Source of the DNA: Caprella mutica
Lineage: Eukaryota; Arthropoda; Malacostraca; Amphipoda; Caprellidae
Assembly (NCBI GenBank): GCA_947561585.1
Contig: CANNZV010000266.1
Coordinates: 168,882 to 232,881 of the forward strand
DNA: 64,000 bases
Direction: 5' to 3'
Made by a program: the position numbers and the translations under genes. Shown one piece after another: positions 28,627 to 39,629 of this stretch. Under the pieces are notes generated by a model. It was not told where the DNA came from, did no database searches, and saw only the letters and a program-made list of their open reading frames with translations. Within the stretch, counting starts at the first letter, position 1, and each line of letters opens with the position of its first letter.

Positions 28627-29061
28627 AGCAGGCCGTTCACGGTCAATCAGGCTTGAAGGAATTCCTTCAGGTGCTGAACGAGGCCGTCCACTGACGATCA
28701 GTGCTTCCATCAGTGCAGGTCTCTGCAGGATAGACTACCGTGGTTTTCATGATTATTTACGAGAGGAGGAGGGGCTCGTGTCCTACACCTCCTCAGCCAT
28801 TCAGGCCATAGAAATGGCCTCCTTTATTAGAGCTGAGTTCGGGTTGGTGGGATTAGCAGTTTTTGTTGCGCACTCTACTTTAATGAAACCAAGAACGACT
28901 AAATCAAAGTCTTTCAGTACTAAATCAGTGTCAGCACGCGGCTAACACTGAGCATCACCTGATTCTCATCCGGCCAACTGACAAGCCTTAAATGCCCCCA
29001 CTCAGCTCTACCACGTCTCAAAGGAATTCCTTCAGGCGAAACTGATCGTGAATGACCCGCT
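28627..29061. mobile_element. Inverted-repeat (MITE-like) element, about 430 bp
   Basis: The ends are reverse complements over about 45 bp with mismatches: left GCAGGCCGTTCACGGTCAAT and right ending GATCGTGAATGACCCGC, both followed inward by TGAAGGAATTCCTTCAG-type sequence. Higher GC than the surroundings. No coding potential. A second internal inverted pair suggests a foldback structure. Confidence 0.65.
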
Positions 29062-29595
29062 ATGAATTAAATGATTCTCAAGACCAACAATCATACCATA
29101 GATATTGAGCTGAACTTAGTCAGCTAATACTACTACTACATATTCTTCAATTGATATAAATGCTAATGACTGAAATCATTCTAACAAATAAAATAACCTG
29201 TTCTATTTTTAAGACCTGATGGAAAATAAATTTAGTTTTTCACAGTTTAAAAATAGAAACTTTAGCAATACTTATACCTTACCTGTTCTATTTTGAATTT
29301 GGTTTGGGCCAATGAAGATAAATTTACACTATTCAAAATTGATAAGAAAGCAGCAAACTGTTTTGTGAAATTAACGTACCTAATTTTTTTTTTTTATATG
29401 GCGATACAAACATAAGAAATTAGACTTATATTATGTGGATTAGGAAAAAAACTACATGTCGTTCGATTAGAATATATTGTAACAGTATATTTTTATTTGA
29501 CTGATATTAAACATTTATTAGAAAACTTAAAAAAATCTTGAATAACATTTTAAAACCCAAATGCATAAACCATCTACTGGAGTTGTTGGGGCAGT
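29062..29595. other. AT-rich stretch, no gene
   Basis: Two similar segments containing ACCTGTTCTATTTT (about 29197 and 29282) form a short local duplication. Nothing else is seen. Confidence 0.35.
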
Positions 29596-32500
29596 TTAAA
29601 TCATGCCAAAGCAATAGGACTCCAGTGGCTTCATTTCTTCACTCAGACAATCAATGAGGACACTCTCGACTTTCAGGTTACCAGATGAAATCTTAAGAAG
29701 ATACAATGAAAGAATTAGTAAAGCTAGAATAAACCAACCAGAATAAACTTTTAGAAAATACAATGATATTATTAGTAAATATAGAATAATACAAACGGTC
29801 GATTGAGTTTCTGGAACAGTAGTTATAGACATTGTGGCATTAGCAATCATCAGAGGGGTTTCTTTAGGAAACATCAACATATTTGAACAAAAAATAAAGG
29901 AGTTTCAAATTTCAATAATTAATAATTATGTGTAGATGAACTCTCCAAATTTAATTATCATAATTCGTATTTTAAAGTGTTTACTTGTTAGATCGTATAT
30001 TAAAAGCACACCGATTTATATTATTATTTTCGGGACTTAAAAGTTGACCCTATCCACTACGAGGTGATCCAAAGAAAGAAGAAGGCCTCGTAGAAGAGGG
30101 GACAGTGAAACTACGCTCCATGCACTAGGTCGATTACTCCTCTACCACAGGTCACAGAGTCGACCCAGCGCATGGATGACAAGAATAGACACACATGAAT
30201 AAGAAACCTACACAGTCAGTCTGCTTACCCATGGATATAGCAAGGTAGACTAAAGAAGAAGAAATGGAAGAAAGATGCCAAAGAAAGCTGAAGAAAAAGT
30301 ACACCCAACTAAACAAAAACCTAATCTACAATATAACAAAAAGAAAGCGTACCTAGAGGTAGCCTCGAGAAAATGATGTTTTCAAACCCCTAGTCTGATA
30401 ATTATCAGATCCCCTGCAATTTTTTTTAAAATATTATATCGTTTAGGTATTTTAAGAAAATAATAGTGACTTTGAAGAAGTAGTGTATCAGGAAAGAGAT
30501 TTAAATAAAAACAACTAAGCTATCAAAAATTCTTTGAAGCGACAACAGCTTAAATTATGGGATTAAAATACAGTAAAAATCCTGTTTTATGAAGCACTCT
30601 AGTAATGGGGACCTGAATTATGAAATACACTTAAGTTATGAAGTTACAGTGTTAATTTTAAATGATCACAAATATAAAGTAATCAACATATAAACATAGT
30701 CTTGACTCTAGATAAAATTCCACTTATTACCTTCACAGAATGCGGGAAGGTCATATTTTCATCGGAATTTACTTACTTATTTATTTATCATCTTGTTATT
30801 CGCTTAACTGAAAAAGGGTTCAGCCAAATTGCCTGAAATTTAGCTAAACGATTGATCCATTTGTCCAGTGACCTGCTGCTAGAATTTTGGGAGCAACCCG
30901 GTCAAAGTTCAAGGTCATGGTCACTTATAATTCAAAAAGTATTGAACCATATTTCACGAAACTTGGTGGGGCGATTGGTCAATCAACATGAACCATTTAA
31001 TTTGATTTTGGGAGCGATCGGGTCAAAGGTCAAAGATCAAGGTCAAGGCTATTTGTAACTCAATAACTCCAAAAGTATTCAACCATATTGTCTGAAATTC
31101 TATGGGACGATTGGTCAATGTCCAGGAACGATCTGGTAGAATTTTGGAAGCGATCCGGTCAAGGTGAAGGTCATTTATAACTCGATAACTCAAAAAGTAT
31201 TGTACCATATTGCATGAAAATTGGTGGGACGATTGGTTATTATCAAGCTAGCAGCTTCTTAAATTTTGGGAGAGAACGGACAAAGCAGAGGCGAAGGTAT
31301 GCGCTCTACCGAGTGCACACAATCTAGTTGTTATATTGTGAACGTAAGTTAAAATGCTTATTTTAGAAATAGGAACATAAATATGAAATTAAAGCAAATA
31401 AAGTTAATATTTAAAGATTAAAAGAGCAATGAAATTTCAATTTTAACAAGTACATTCTCAAATGTTATGGTCATTCTTAGCTTACCTGCAAACTGCATGC
31501 ATTGATTGGGAATACAGGGTGCGGCTCCATAACTGCTATGTATGTAGAATCCGCTTCTTTCCTTGCAATCATGTAGTTTAAAATACAACCAGTGGGAACC
31601 TGCAGCCTCACAGAGACCATATCTCTTGGGGAAAAACATTGGCGATACGACGGAAGAGATCCAAGAGGACTTCTGTGTGTTGGTTCCAAATGGTCAATTC
31701 GCTTTGGTGAATTAATAGGTTGATTATTCTTTAATTTTGGAGTGCCAACACCTTCTACCCCGGATTCACTGATGATATCCATGTAGCTTCCCCACTTTGA
31801 ACCACTTACTAAACTAGGTCTGAAGGTGCTTCTAGAAGAGTGAACTTGAACTCTTGGGGACATAAGATTCTGATTCTTCTTCGCAGACCTAGCATGAATC
31901 AATGACAAGCTGCTGGTGTTTGTGAAGCTAGTATTAGCAGGACTAGCAGTGAAATCGAGAGGATCGGTTTTACTTTTATAACCTGAATCAGTGGAATTAA
32001 TGACAGATTCGTCATTTGTGCTCGAAGGACTCTGAACTTCTTTGGAATTTGATGTATTCGCCTCCTCAATCGGTCGTTGAAGCATTTTCTTAGTTTTCCT
32101 AGATAGAAAAAATCGATCGAGAATAAACGATTGTTTTACAATTACAACTTTATTAGTAAAGATTTAGCAACATTTTCATTGCTGATTTTACGTTGGTACT
32201 GGGGAATCGAATACTGGTAGATCCTGGTAGCTTGCATCCAAAGCAGAACAAGTTATTACAGATATTCGCCAAAACTTCACTTCTTTGGAAACATCAGCAC
32301 ACTGTACGAAATGAGAACTATTATTATTATCATCATCAGTTAGAGTAAAATTCTTAATTGATTTTAATAGTCCATTTGATTAGAACTTGATCACTGGCGC
32401 ATTGGAAAATACAAAAACTTAATGGATTATCATTTTATATATACTATTCTAGAAGGTAAGATATCCAATTAGATATATTTTAGGATGAAAAGCGTTGTCA

Positions 32501-35490
32501 TTATAATGCAATAAATATTATCATATGTAGTCAATCCACAAAATATACTCTCGATTCTTAGAAGGGGTTTAACATCTGCTTCAGCCTTATCGTTGACCAT
32601 ATCTCTGACATCAAAAGGAAATTTATTACAAGAGACTGGAAGAAGCAGTCTGGAATGAAAGTGCATGAACCAATTCATGAATCTTTCCTGTTTGAGGAAA
32701 GATTCTTGCCTTCCAAAGAAACCGAAAATTATAACTTTTTTTGTAAAAACTAATACAATTTGAGCTACGAGAGTTTGAAGTTATTTTTTTCCATTTTTAT
32801 TACTGATGGAACGTAAAAATTGGAATTACTTCTCATTTGGAAGAATCTCATATGAATGACCGTAATGTAGTTTGTTGTACCCACTACTTTGTTTTAATGC
32901 ACACTTCACAATACTTTAAATGGCCTGACAGGGAGGTTGAAGAAGCAGCAAGCCTCCCAATTATACATATATCAGTATTTAAGTAATATATGGAAAATAT
33001 TACCGAAACAGGAAAGATCTTATATATGTATACAGGGGGAGTAACAAACTAGCAGATACAAAAAACTACATTACAGCTTCATATAAAATCTATAATTTTA
33101 AATCATTAATGTTTGGATATTTCCAATGAAGAAGATTTCTTAAAAGTTTTTAATCCTTCAGTAATAGATAAGGAATAAATAACTTTAAACAGTCTTAGCT
33201 CAAAAGTATTAGTTTCTAAAAAAAAAACGGTTATGATTTTTGGATTCAAAAAAACATGAAAACAAAACAATTAAAATCAAATTTGTTGGTATGCCCCAAC
33301 CAACCAAAAAAATTGAAAGTAACCTACCACATTCGACTAAGCTCATGGATGCAGAAAAGCTACTCTGTAATGCAATCAAGTTCCGGTGGCTGCACTCACG
33401 GATGGAAGAGGAAAATGAAGAGGAAAAAGTAGACGAAGCTTACCACCGTACCTAACACTAAAAACTAAGACCTCGTAGTTAAAGAACATAACCCTAGCTC
33501 TTTATAGAATATTTAAAAAATGGTAAAAATTAAAAGAATGACTTCATAATCCAAATTACAACAGTTCGGAGCCCAAAAGATGCGTACCCTTTTCTCCTCA
33601 TAATGAAAAGCTTACAAATTAGCTAAGTGGATCTTACCTTCACTATAGATGAAGATATACAGTCCTGAGTAGTGTCGTAAACTTCAGAATAGCGAGGGGG
33701 AGGACCATGTGATGAAGTCATTCCTATCCTATCTGTGGAAATATATTTTAATTAAACACAGTCGAGAAAAACAGGAAAACGCCAAACACGGTCGAAAAAA
33801 ACAGGCAAACGCCAAACACTGTCGAAAAAAACAGGCAAACGCCAAACACTGTCGAAAAAAACAGGCAAACGCCAAACACTGTCGAAAAAACAGGCAAACG
33901 CCAAACACTGTCGAAAAAACAGGCAAACGCCGAACACTGTCGAAAAAACAGGCAAACGCCGAACACTGTCGAAAAAAAAACAGGTTAACCCCGAACACGG
34001 TCGAAAAGAAACAAGCAAACCCCGAACACGGTCGAAAAAAAAACAGGCAAACCCCTAACACGGTCGAAAAATAAAAACAAGCAAACGTCTAACACGGTCG
34101 AAAAAAAAAACAGGCAAACGTCTAACACGGTCGAAAAAAAAAACAGGCAAACGTCTAACACGGTCGAAAAAAACAGGCAAACGTCTAACACGGTCGAAAA
34201 AAACAGGCAAACGTCTAACACGGTCGAAAAAAACAGGCAAACGTCTAACACGGTCGAAAAAAACAGGCAAACGTCTAACACGGTCGAAAAAAACAGGCAA
34301 ACGTCTAACACGGTCGAAAAAAAACAGGCAAACGTCTAACACGGTCGAAAAAAAAGACAGGCAAACGTCTAACACTGTCGAAAAAAAAACAGGCAAACGT
34401 CTAACACTGTCGAAAAAAAAACAGGCAAACGTCTAACACGGTCGAAAAAAAAAACAAGTAAACGCCGAACACGATCGAAAAAAAAAACAAGCAAACACCG
34501 AATACGGTCAAAAAAAAAAGCTAACACCGAACACGGTCGAAAAAATAAGCTAACACCGCCGAACACTGTCGAAAAACATCAGGCAACCGCCGAACACTGT
34601 CGGAAAACAACAGGCAACCGCCGAACACTGTCTGAAAACAACAGGCAACCGCCGAACACTGTCTGAAAACAACAGGCAACCGCCGAACACTGTCGGAAAA
34701 CAACAGGCAACCGTCGAAAACTGTAGGAAAAACAGGGAATCAGCTCATTCTGCCATTCATGAAGAAGGTAAATATTACATTCGTTTTCTTTTGTTTATCT
34801 AGGTAGGATCATAAGGTTAACGTTTGGTAATTTAACTTCAATCTCAATTCATTAAGTCATGTTGAGGGTTTTAAAGCTATTATTTTTATTTACCAGCTCT
34901 ACCCTACCTATTCTACCAATCAGTTTACTTACCTCTGTTGGTTACTGCCACAGTGTTTGCATCTCCAGTTGAATTGGTAGAATCAACGTCACTGTCGAAC
35001 AAAGTAGAAGGTATTATACATTCAATTCAAATAAACATTATCTATGAATAATATGAAATGGTGTAGCAAATTTCAAAACAATGAACAGTGTTATAGGGTC
35101 AGCTACGAATTGTCAGTCAGTTTCATGTCTTCGGTCACAAGAAAAACAGTATAATATAATTATTCTATTTCTATTAGTATCCATGATAACTGCAGATATC
35201 ATAAATACCCATCAAATTAAAAAATAAATAATTATTATATAGTATTTTCATATATGACCGAAGATGTGAAACAGACCGATAATTCGTAACGCACCCTAGT
35301 TTCTATTAGGTACCTACCTCCCACCAGTGATGAGTCTCTTAATTTTCCTGTACATTCCCCACACGTGACAACAGAAGAGGACATAGAAGAGGAGTATCAG
35401 CCCCAGCAAAGAGAGGAAGAAAACAGTCACTGCCACATCCCTGTCACCTATTGGTGCCAGTAGCTTGGGGTTAGCACGACGGAAACTCAT
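29596..35490 (-). CDS. Single-pass membrane protein with PPxY motif, five exons (unrecognised)
   Basis: Minus-strand exons: 35318-35490 (ATG 35488-35490), 34933-34991, 33638-33732, 31486-32088, 29596-29691 (stop TAA 29596-29598). Phases 2, 1, 0 and 0 close to 341 codons plus stop. Residues about 20-45 form one strong transmembrane helix followed by Cys-Cys-His and a basic stop-transfer stretch, so a short N-terminal tail and a long C-terminal tail are predicted. PPRY at residues 89-92 is a PPxY motif, the known ligand of WW domains such as NEDD4-type ligases. Residues 110-310 are Ser/Asn-rich and probably disordered, with a more compact region near 260-310. The last exon carries an acidic/hydrophobic tail. 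Exons 1 to 4 have good GT donors; the acceptors of exons 4 and 5 are AAG sites and less certain (a better acceptor at 32099-32100 would break the phase). I do not recognise the family. Confidence 0.6.
30050..30360. repeat. Diverged repeat in the membrane-protein gene's last intron
   Basis: Higher-GC, purine-rich patch with several stops in all frames, unlike the AT-rich flanks. It resembles the 3' part of a decayed retroelement, but no reverse-transcriptase motif is visible. Classification is open. Confidence 0.3.
30500..30720. mobile_element. Possible pogo/Tc1-like terminal fragment
   Basis: Contains ACAGTAAAAATCCTGTTTTA followed by alternating GAAGCACTCTAGTAATGG and TTATGAA(A/G) words. CAGT(A)AAA...CCT(C/G)..TTTA is typical of pogo-like ends, and a related CAGGCCTCGCTTTAAGT stretch occurs at 38704-38725. 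The opposite end was not found. Confidence 0.35.
30850..31310 (+). repeat. About 110-bp tandem repeat rich in (TCA)AAGGTCA words
   Basis: Four imperfect units, each with the order: AATTTTGGGAGCGA, CCGGTCAAAGGTCAAGGTCA, TATAACTCAATAACTC, AAAAAGTATTGAACCATATT, TGAAA(C)TTGGTGGG, CGATTGGTCAA. AAGGTCA is the extended half-site of monomer-binding nuclear receptors (ERR/SF-1/FTZ-F1 type). Comparable AAGGTCA-rich repeats occur in other invertebrate genomes as mobile-element parts. It lies in the intron 29692-31485. Confidence 0.75.
32555..33600 (+). repeat. Dispersed repeat copy interrupted by a foldback element
   Basis: The left half (ACATCTGCTTC, GACATCAAAAGGAAATTTAT, GAAGCAGTC) and right half (CTCATGGATGCAGAAAAGCT, CACGGATGGAAGAGGAAAAT, ATTACAACAGTTCGGAGCCC) are in the same order as in the unbroken copy at 27030-27530. 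They are separated here by family A foldback sequence. Confidence 0.6.
32705..33255. mobile_element. Foldback element, family A, copy 1
   Basis: Inverted arms (CGAAAATTATAACTTTTTTT...TTACTGATGGA and, inverted, TCCTTCAGTAATAG...AAACGGTTATGATTTTTGG) surround the shared core with TAATGTAGTTTGTTGTA and its inverted partner ACAAACTAGCAGATACA. It is collinear with 39630-40250 and 63405-64000. Confidence 0.65.
33749..34735. repeat. 31-34-bp minisatellite in an intron of the membrane-protein gene
   Basis: About 30 tandem units with the frame ACAGGCAAACG(C/T)C, then (A/T/G)AACAC(T/G)GTCG, joined by A-runs of 5 to 10. The A-run length and the middle bases (CCAAACACT, CCGAACACT, TCTAACACGG) vary by block. 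The array starts 17 bp upstream of exon 3's acceptor (33733-33734, minus strand), so on the transcribed strand it supplies a long series of TTTTTT...CGACAG/CGACCG words, i.e. polypyrimidine-tract-like decoys. Long open frames here are artefacts of the repeat. Confidence 0.93.
35096..35296. mobile_element. MITE, about 200 bp, in intergenic/intron flank (copy 1)
   Basis: Ends GGGTCAGCTACGAATTGTCA and, inverted, TAGGGTGCGTTACGAATTAT; inner inverted words CTTCGGTCAC and GACCGAAGATGTGAAAC. Flanked by TA. The copy at 47957-48107 shares the ACGAATTATCGGT and CTTCGGTCA(C) words. Confidence 0.7.
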
Positions 35491-35591
35491 CTTCAGCCTA
35501 AGATGGGAAGGTATCTAGACATTATTCTCTGAAAATTTAACTCAATTATTATTGTTAAAATAGAGTGTAAGTACCTACCTAGCCTATATTA

Positions 35592-36755
35592 AGGCCTTGT
35601 TACACGGTGCGAGTAAACATGCGAGTTGCTCTAGCCAGTTCCTGTAGTGCAGCTACTCGCACAGTGTGACTGCATCAGTCGAGTAACTTATGGAAATGCA
35701 ATGCTATGAACATTGAGCTACTGGCATGCAAGTTCAGTTGGAGAGCTGCTGTCCACTGTCAAGACAGTAATAAGGCCCTGTTACACGGTGCGAGTTACTG
35801 TCGTGACAGTGAAGAGTAGCTGTCCCACTGTACTCATGCGAGTAGCTCGACTCGCCTCACCCGGTCACACAAGTGCGAGCTGATGGTCTGAAAATAAGCA
35901 GTTACTGAACTTACACTCGCATTGTGTATTATAATATTTATTTAAAAAATAAATAACTTTTTTTTAATTAACAATTTAATTAATAATTAATCTTTTATCA
36001 ATTTAATTAATAATTAATATTTTTATTTATTAATAATTAACATTTTTATTTATTAATAATTAACATTTTTATTTATTAATAATTAACATTTTCATTAATT
36101 TAATTAACATTTTCATTAATTTAATTACTTTTTTATTAATTTAATTACTTTTTTATTAATTTAATTACTTTTTTATTAATTTAATTACTTTTTTATTAAT
36201 TTAATTAACATTTAATTAATTTAATTAACATTTAATTAATTTAATTAACATTTAATTAATTTAATTAACATTTAATTTATTTATTTAACCTATAATTAAT
36301 TTTATTAATATTATAGGATATTAAATTTTTTTATTCATAATATTTAATATAGCAATTTCAAACTTATATAAGATATACATGCTTTATTAACCATCTAACA
36401 AAACCCCAAACATTATGAAGTCGATTCAAACGAAAATATGACAAATCGGCCACCTAATTGAATACAAAATTATTCAAGTTTAGAATAGAAAAAACCTAGG
36501 GATATCTGCATGACGTACGAGTTACTGTTATGTTGCAACATCATGCAAATTGACATCCGAGTTTCGCAGGCGAGTGGCTGACTCGCCCATGAGTGGCGAG
36601 TAAAAACAATTTATTTTGTAGTAACTCGCATGCGAGTTACTAACCTCCTGCACATGACATTTACTCGGCTGTTGCGGTCACACTGTGCGAGTAGCTGCAC
36701 TACAGTAACTGGCTAGGACAACTCGCACGTTTACCCGCACCGTGTAACAAGGCCT
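35592..36755. mobile_element. PIF/Harbinger-like non-autonomous element, 1164 bp, TTA target duplication
   Basis: Perfect terminal words AGGCCTTGTTACAC and its reverse complement at 35592 and 36755, extended inward by CGGTGCGAGTAAA, TAGTGCAGCTACTCGCACA and others (about 100-bp TIR with mismatches). TTA lies at 35589-35591 and 36756-36758. A 3-bp TWA duplication with such GC-rich ends is typical of PIF/Harbinger MITEs; the superfamily is inferred. The interior has an internal partial duplication of the end (35770) and a low-complexity AT block (35940-36300) made of TTAATTA words. No transposase. Confidence 0.8.
35940..36300. repeat. AT-only tandem block (TTAATTAATTTAATTA-type) inside the Harbinger-like element
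   Basis: Consecutive short tandem blocks: TAATTAACATTTTTATTTAT, TTAATTTAATTACTTTTT and TTAATTTAATTAACATTTAA, each repeated about four times. Almost free of G and C. Confidence 0.9.
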
Positions 36756-36949
36756 TTACTGAAGTTCTAATGCCTAGCCGAGATATTTTCAGCTCAGTTG
36801 AGTCGATAAAAACTGATCACAAATCTTTAAATCTGAAACTCAGCAATTCGCACAATATTTTAGATGATATGTTGAACAATTATTGTATTATGTACATTGT
36901 ACAATAATATTGTAGTAGGTACTATTCACCCTTCTTCATTTTAGATTAG

Positions 36950-38300
36950 TTAGGGTAACACAGGTAAATTGCGGACATTTAACTGTAAAGATATTTTTGG
37001 TAAATTTGTGCTTTAGGTCACCCAGAGATTTTCGATATTTTAACACTTAATATAGGTTAAAGGACCCATTTTAAGACTTTTTTCGTGAATACTATTTGTT
37101 GTGCAAATGCTTAGTTTTTGAAATATAGCGCAATTAAGTTTTTGGTAGGAATAACATGAAATTTGTAAAAAAAACACAAGGCTTTCCGCCTTTTAGATAT
37201 TTGTGACATGAAATATTGGTGCCATGAAACTGGTAATGTAGTCCACTGTATTCGCTAGTTTGTTGTACTGCACACATCATGATTGTTTAATGACCTGGCA
37301 CGGGAGCTCGGGGGGCGGCACGCCCCCCTATATACGTATTTGTGATGTTAAAGGTCCTCTCCAGGCTCCGGGAAAAAAATTAGTTCATTACATAATATTA
37401 TAGAACTAAGGTCTACGATCATTATTCCGCAAATCACATACAATTCAGTTCAGTATATATTTTATTATTTGCTTTTAAAGTTTTTTAATACTCTGTGAGC
37501 AACAATTTAGCGAATCTCCAACCTGACCCTGAGAAAGAAGATTGTACACTCTTTGTTTAGATTTCAAATTTAGATTTCTAACAAACAATGCGTTTTTGGC
37601 CTTCTTTTAAGATATTAATCGTTTCTAAAAGTATATAAGCGTTTCTATAATGATTTCATCGAAATTTAAACTTTTAAACGAATAATAAATAGATTTATTA
37701 AACCAAATACCTAGTTGACAATCAAAATAAATGGTGCACATTCTTCTTCAGACTGAAAATTAGAAAGTCGGAAGGTTTTGTAGAGTTTGGATTATAAAAA
37801 TATTTAAAAGCATATAAAACTTTAAATATGCGATCAAATTTCATGGGGTTTGCAGTAAAATGATAAGTAACATTAGCCTCGTTGATTCAAGCAATAAAAA
37901 AATTTGCTTGGAGGGGACTTTTGATGTACCTTTCCAGACCCCCAAACTTAACCTAACCTATTTGAAACTTAATTGCGCTATATCTCGAAAATGAAGCATT
38001 TGCACAACAAATGGTATTCGTGAAAAACGTCTTAAAATGGCTCCTTCTACCTATAAAAAGTGTCAAAATATCGAAAATCGGTGGGGGACCTTAAGCACAA
38101 ATTTACCAATTTTTTTAGAGATAGTCTCAAAATTAGAATATTACATATCAAAAGAAGCGCTATATAGGTCATAATTTATTAATTCTATATTTGTTTTGAA
38201 GCTATGATTTATATTGAAGTTTCTGTGGTTTGAGGGAGGCCGAAGTTAGTTATTGTGATGCAATTTATCTGCTACACTCTAGTCTAGTTAACGGAAATAA
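36950..38300. mobile_element. Foldback element, family C, copy 1
   Basis: Inverted arms at about 37005-37150 and 37965-38110: left GATTTTCGATATTTTAACAC...AATATAGCGCAATTAAGTTT, right the reverse order with TATCTCGAAAATGAAGC and AAATATCGAAAATCGG. The centre has the same core as families A and B (TAATGTAG...TGTATTCGCTAGTTTGTTGT, 37235-37335). The outermost ends (AGGGTAACACAGGTAAATTG at 36953) recur at 61572. A second copy is at 56935-57705. Confidence 0.7.
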
Positions 38301-39629
38301 AATCAATGAAGATTAGTAAAAAAACTAAACTATAAAATACACATTCTGTGTATTCACTTTATATTTTCTTTGATGAATTTCTGCACAGAAAGATGATAGG
38401 AAATAAATTTAACTTTGATAAGTAGGAAGGAACGTTTTAAAGCAAATATAAGATTTTCACAAATTGCTAAAAACTTGTCACTCCAAAATCTGGAAATAGT
38501 ATCTGATGTCACCTAATGGAAGTAACTTGGCAACTCAACACGATGGGCCAGTGCAGTTTAGAACCAAATCACTGTTGCAAGAAAGTCAACTCAAATCTTA
38601 AATATTTACAATTTATTTAGGCTTAATAATTAATATCAATATAAGGATAAAAAATAAAGCCAAATATATCTAGAGTTAGTTTAAACACGATAGAAATTAC
38701 AATACAGGCAGGCCTCGCTTTAAGTACAACTCACTTTAGTAAAAGTGGTCCTTATTTCGAGTCATGATTCGAAGCAAGAACCATTCGTAAACATTGAAAA
38801 CGGAGACAATTTTCTGTGGTTATCTCACGGTAACTAAAAAAAACATAACAATTATAAACCAGATGAGGTTATTTGAAGCAATTGGTTCAGAAATTCAACA
38901 TGTCCCATTTTAGGTTTAGTTCCATGTTATTGCACGGTTCCATATTTTCGAGCACGTAAAAATCTTTATATAATAATCATTATTTAACTTTTTATTTTAT
39001 TTGTAATATGTTTTTAATCTTATTTCTACTTATATTTCATAATTTGAAGTACTTAATCAATATTTTAACATATATAACATACAGTTAGGGATGTGACAAT
39101 ATGCAGCATAAAATATGGATAATTTTAGACGCGATAAGCAGCATTTTAATTGCCTATTTATGCATACCATATGCAAAAGGTCAATGTTCATATATGCTGA
39201 ACCAGAATACATATTGGAAATATGAATTTTATGTACCAGAAATTATTAAATATAGTTTGTATATTATATGCTCAAAGTTAATCACGCAATTTAAAATAAA
39301 GTTAATCTGTAATTAGTTATGTTTTGAATGTTATTGTACTTTGGTGGTTTGAATGGAACTTACAATAAAACGAAGGTGTAATCTTATATTTTTTAATTTC
39401 TTTACCAAATTTTTAACTTTTAAAAACAAAATAGAACAAAGCTGTTTTTAAATTTAGACTTCTGCAATAGTAAATCAATTTCAAACAGTGGAACTGCACT
39501 TTATTATTAAATAGTATTTCAGGTTTTTCAAAATGAATCTCCTATTATCTTCTAATGTAATTTTATACTTGGAAAACACCCGTTCTACCGGTGATCCACC
39601 TATGGGTGACCGATAACAAAACGCTATAA
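38301..39629. other. AT-rich stretch, no gene
   Basis: A pogo-like end fragment CAGGCAGGCCTCGCTTTAAG lies at 38704, and a stretch at 38860-38960 resembles 22790-22870 plus 23265-23310 (GGTTCCATATTTTCGA(G/A)C), suggesting one more dispersed repeat. The open frame 39101-39316 has no support. Confidence 0.4.

Larger units (their letters stand above)
32089..33637. other. Intron of the membrane-protein gene, filled with nested repeats
   Basis: Holds both halves of a dispersed repeat (32555-32690 and 33310-33600) split by a foldback element (about 32705-33255). The first 450 bp is AT-rich without recognisable features. The small open frame 33240-33455 is repeat sequence. Confidence 0.55.

Noticed and set aside
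33709..34703. Many long open frames on both strands with periodic residues
   Set aside because: They are translations of the 31-34-bp minisatellite; frames shift with A-run length, and no exon signals fit.
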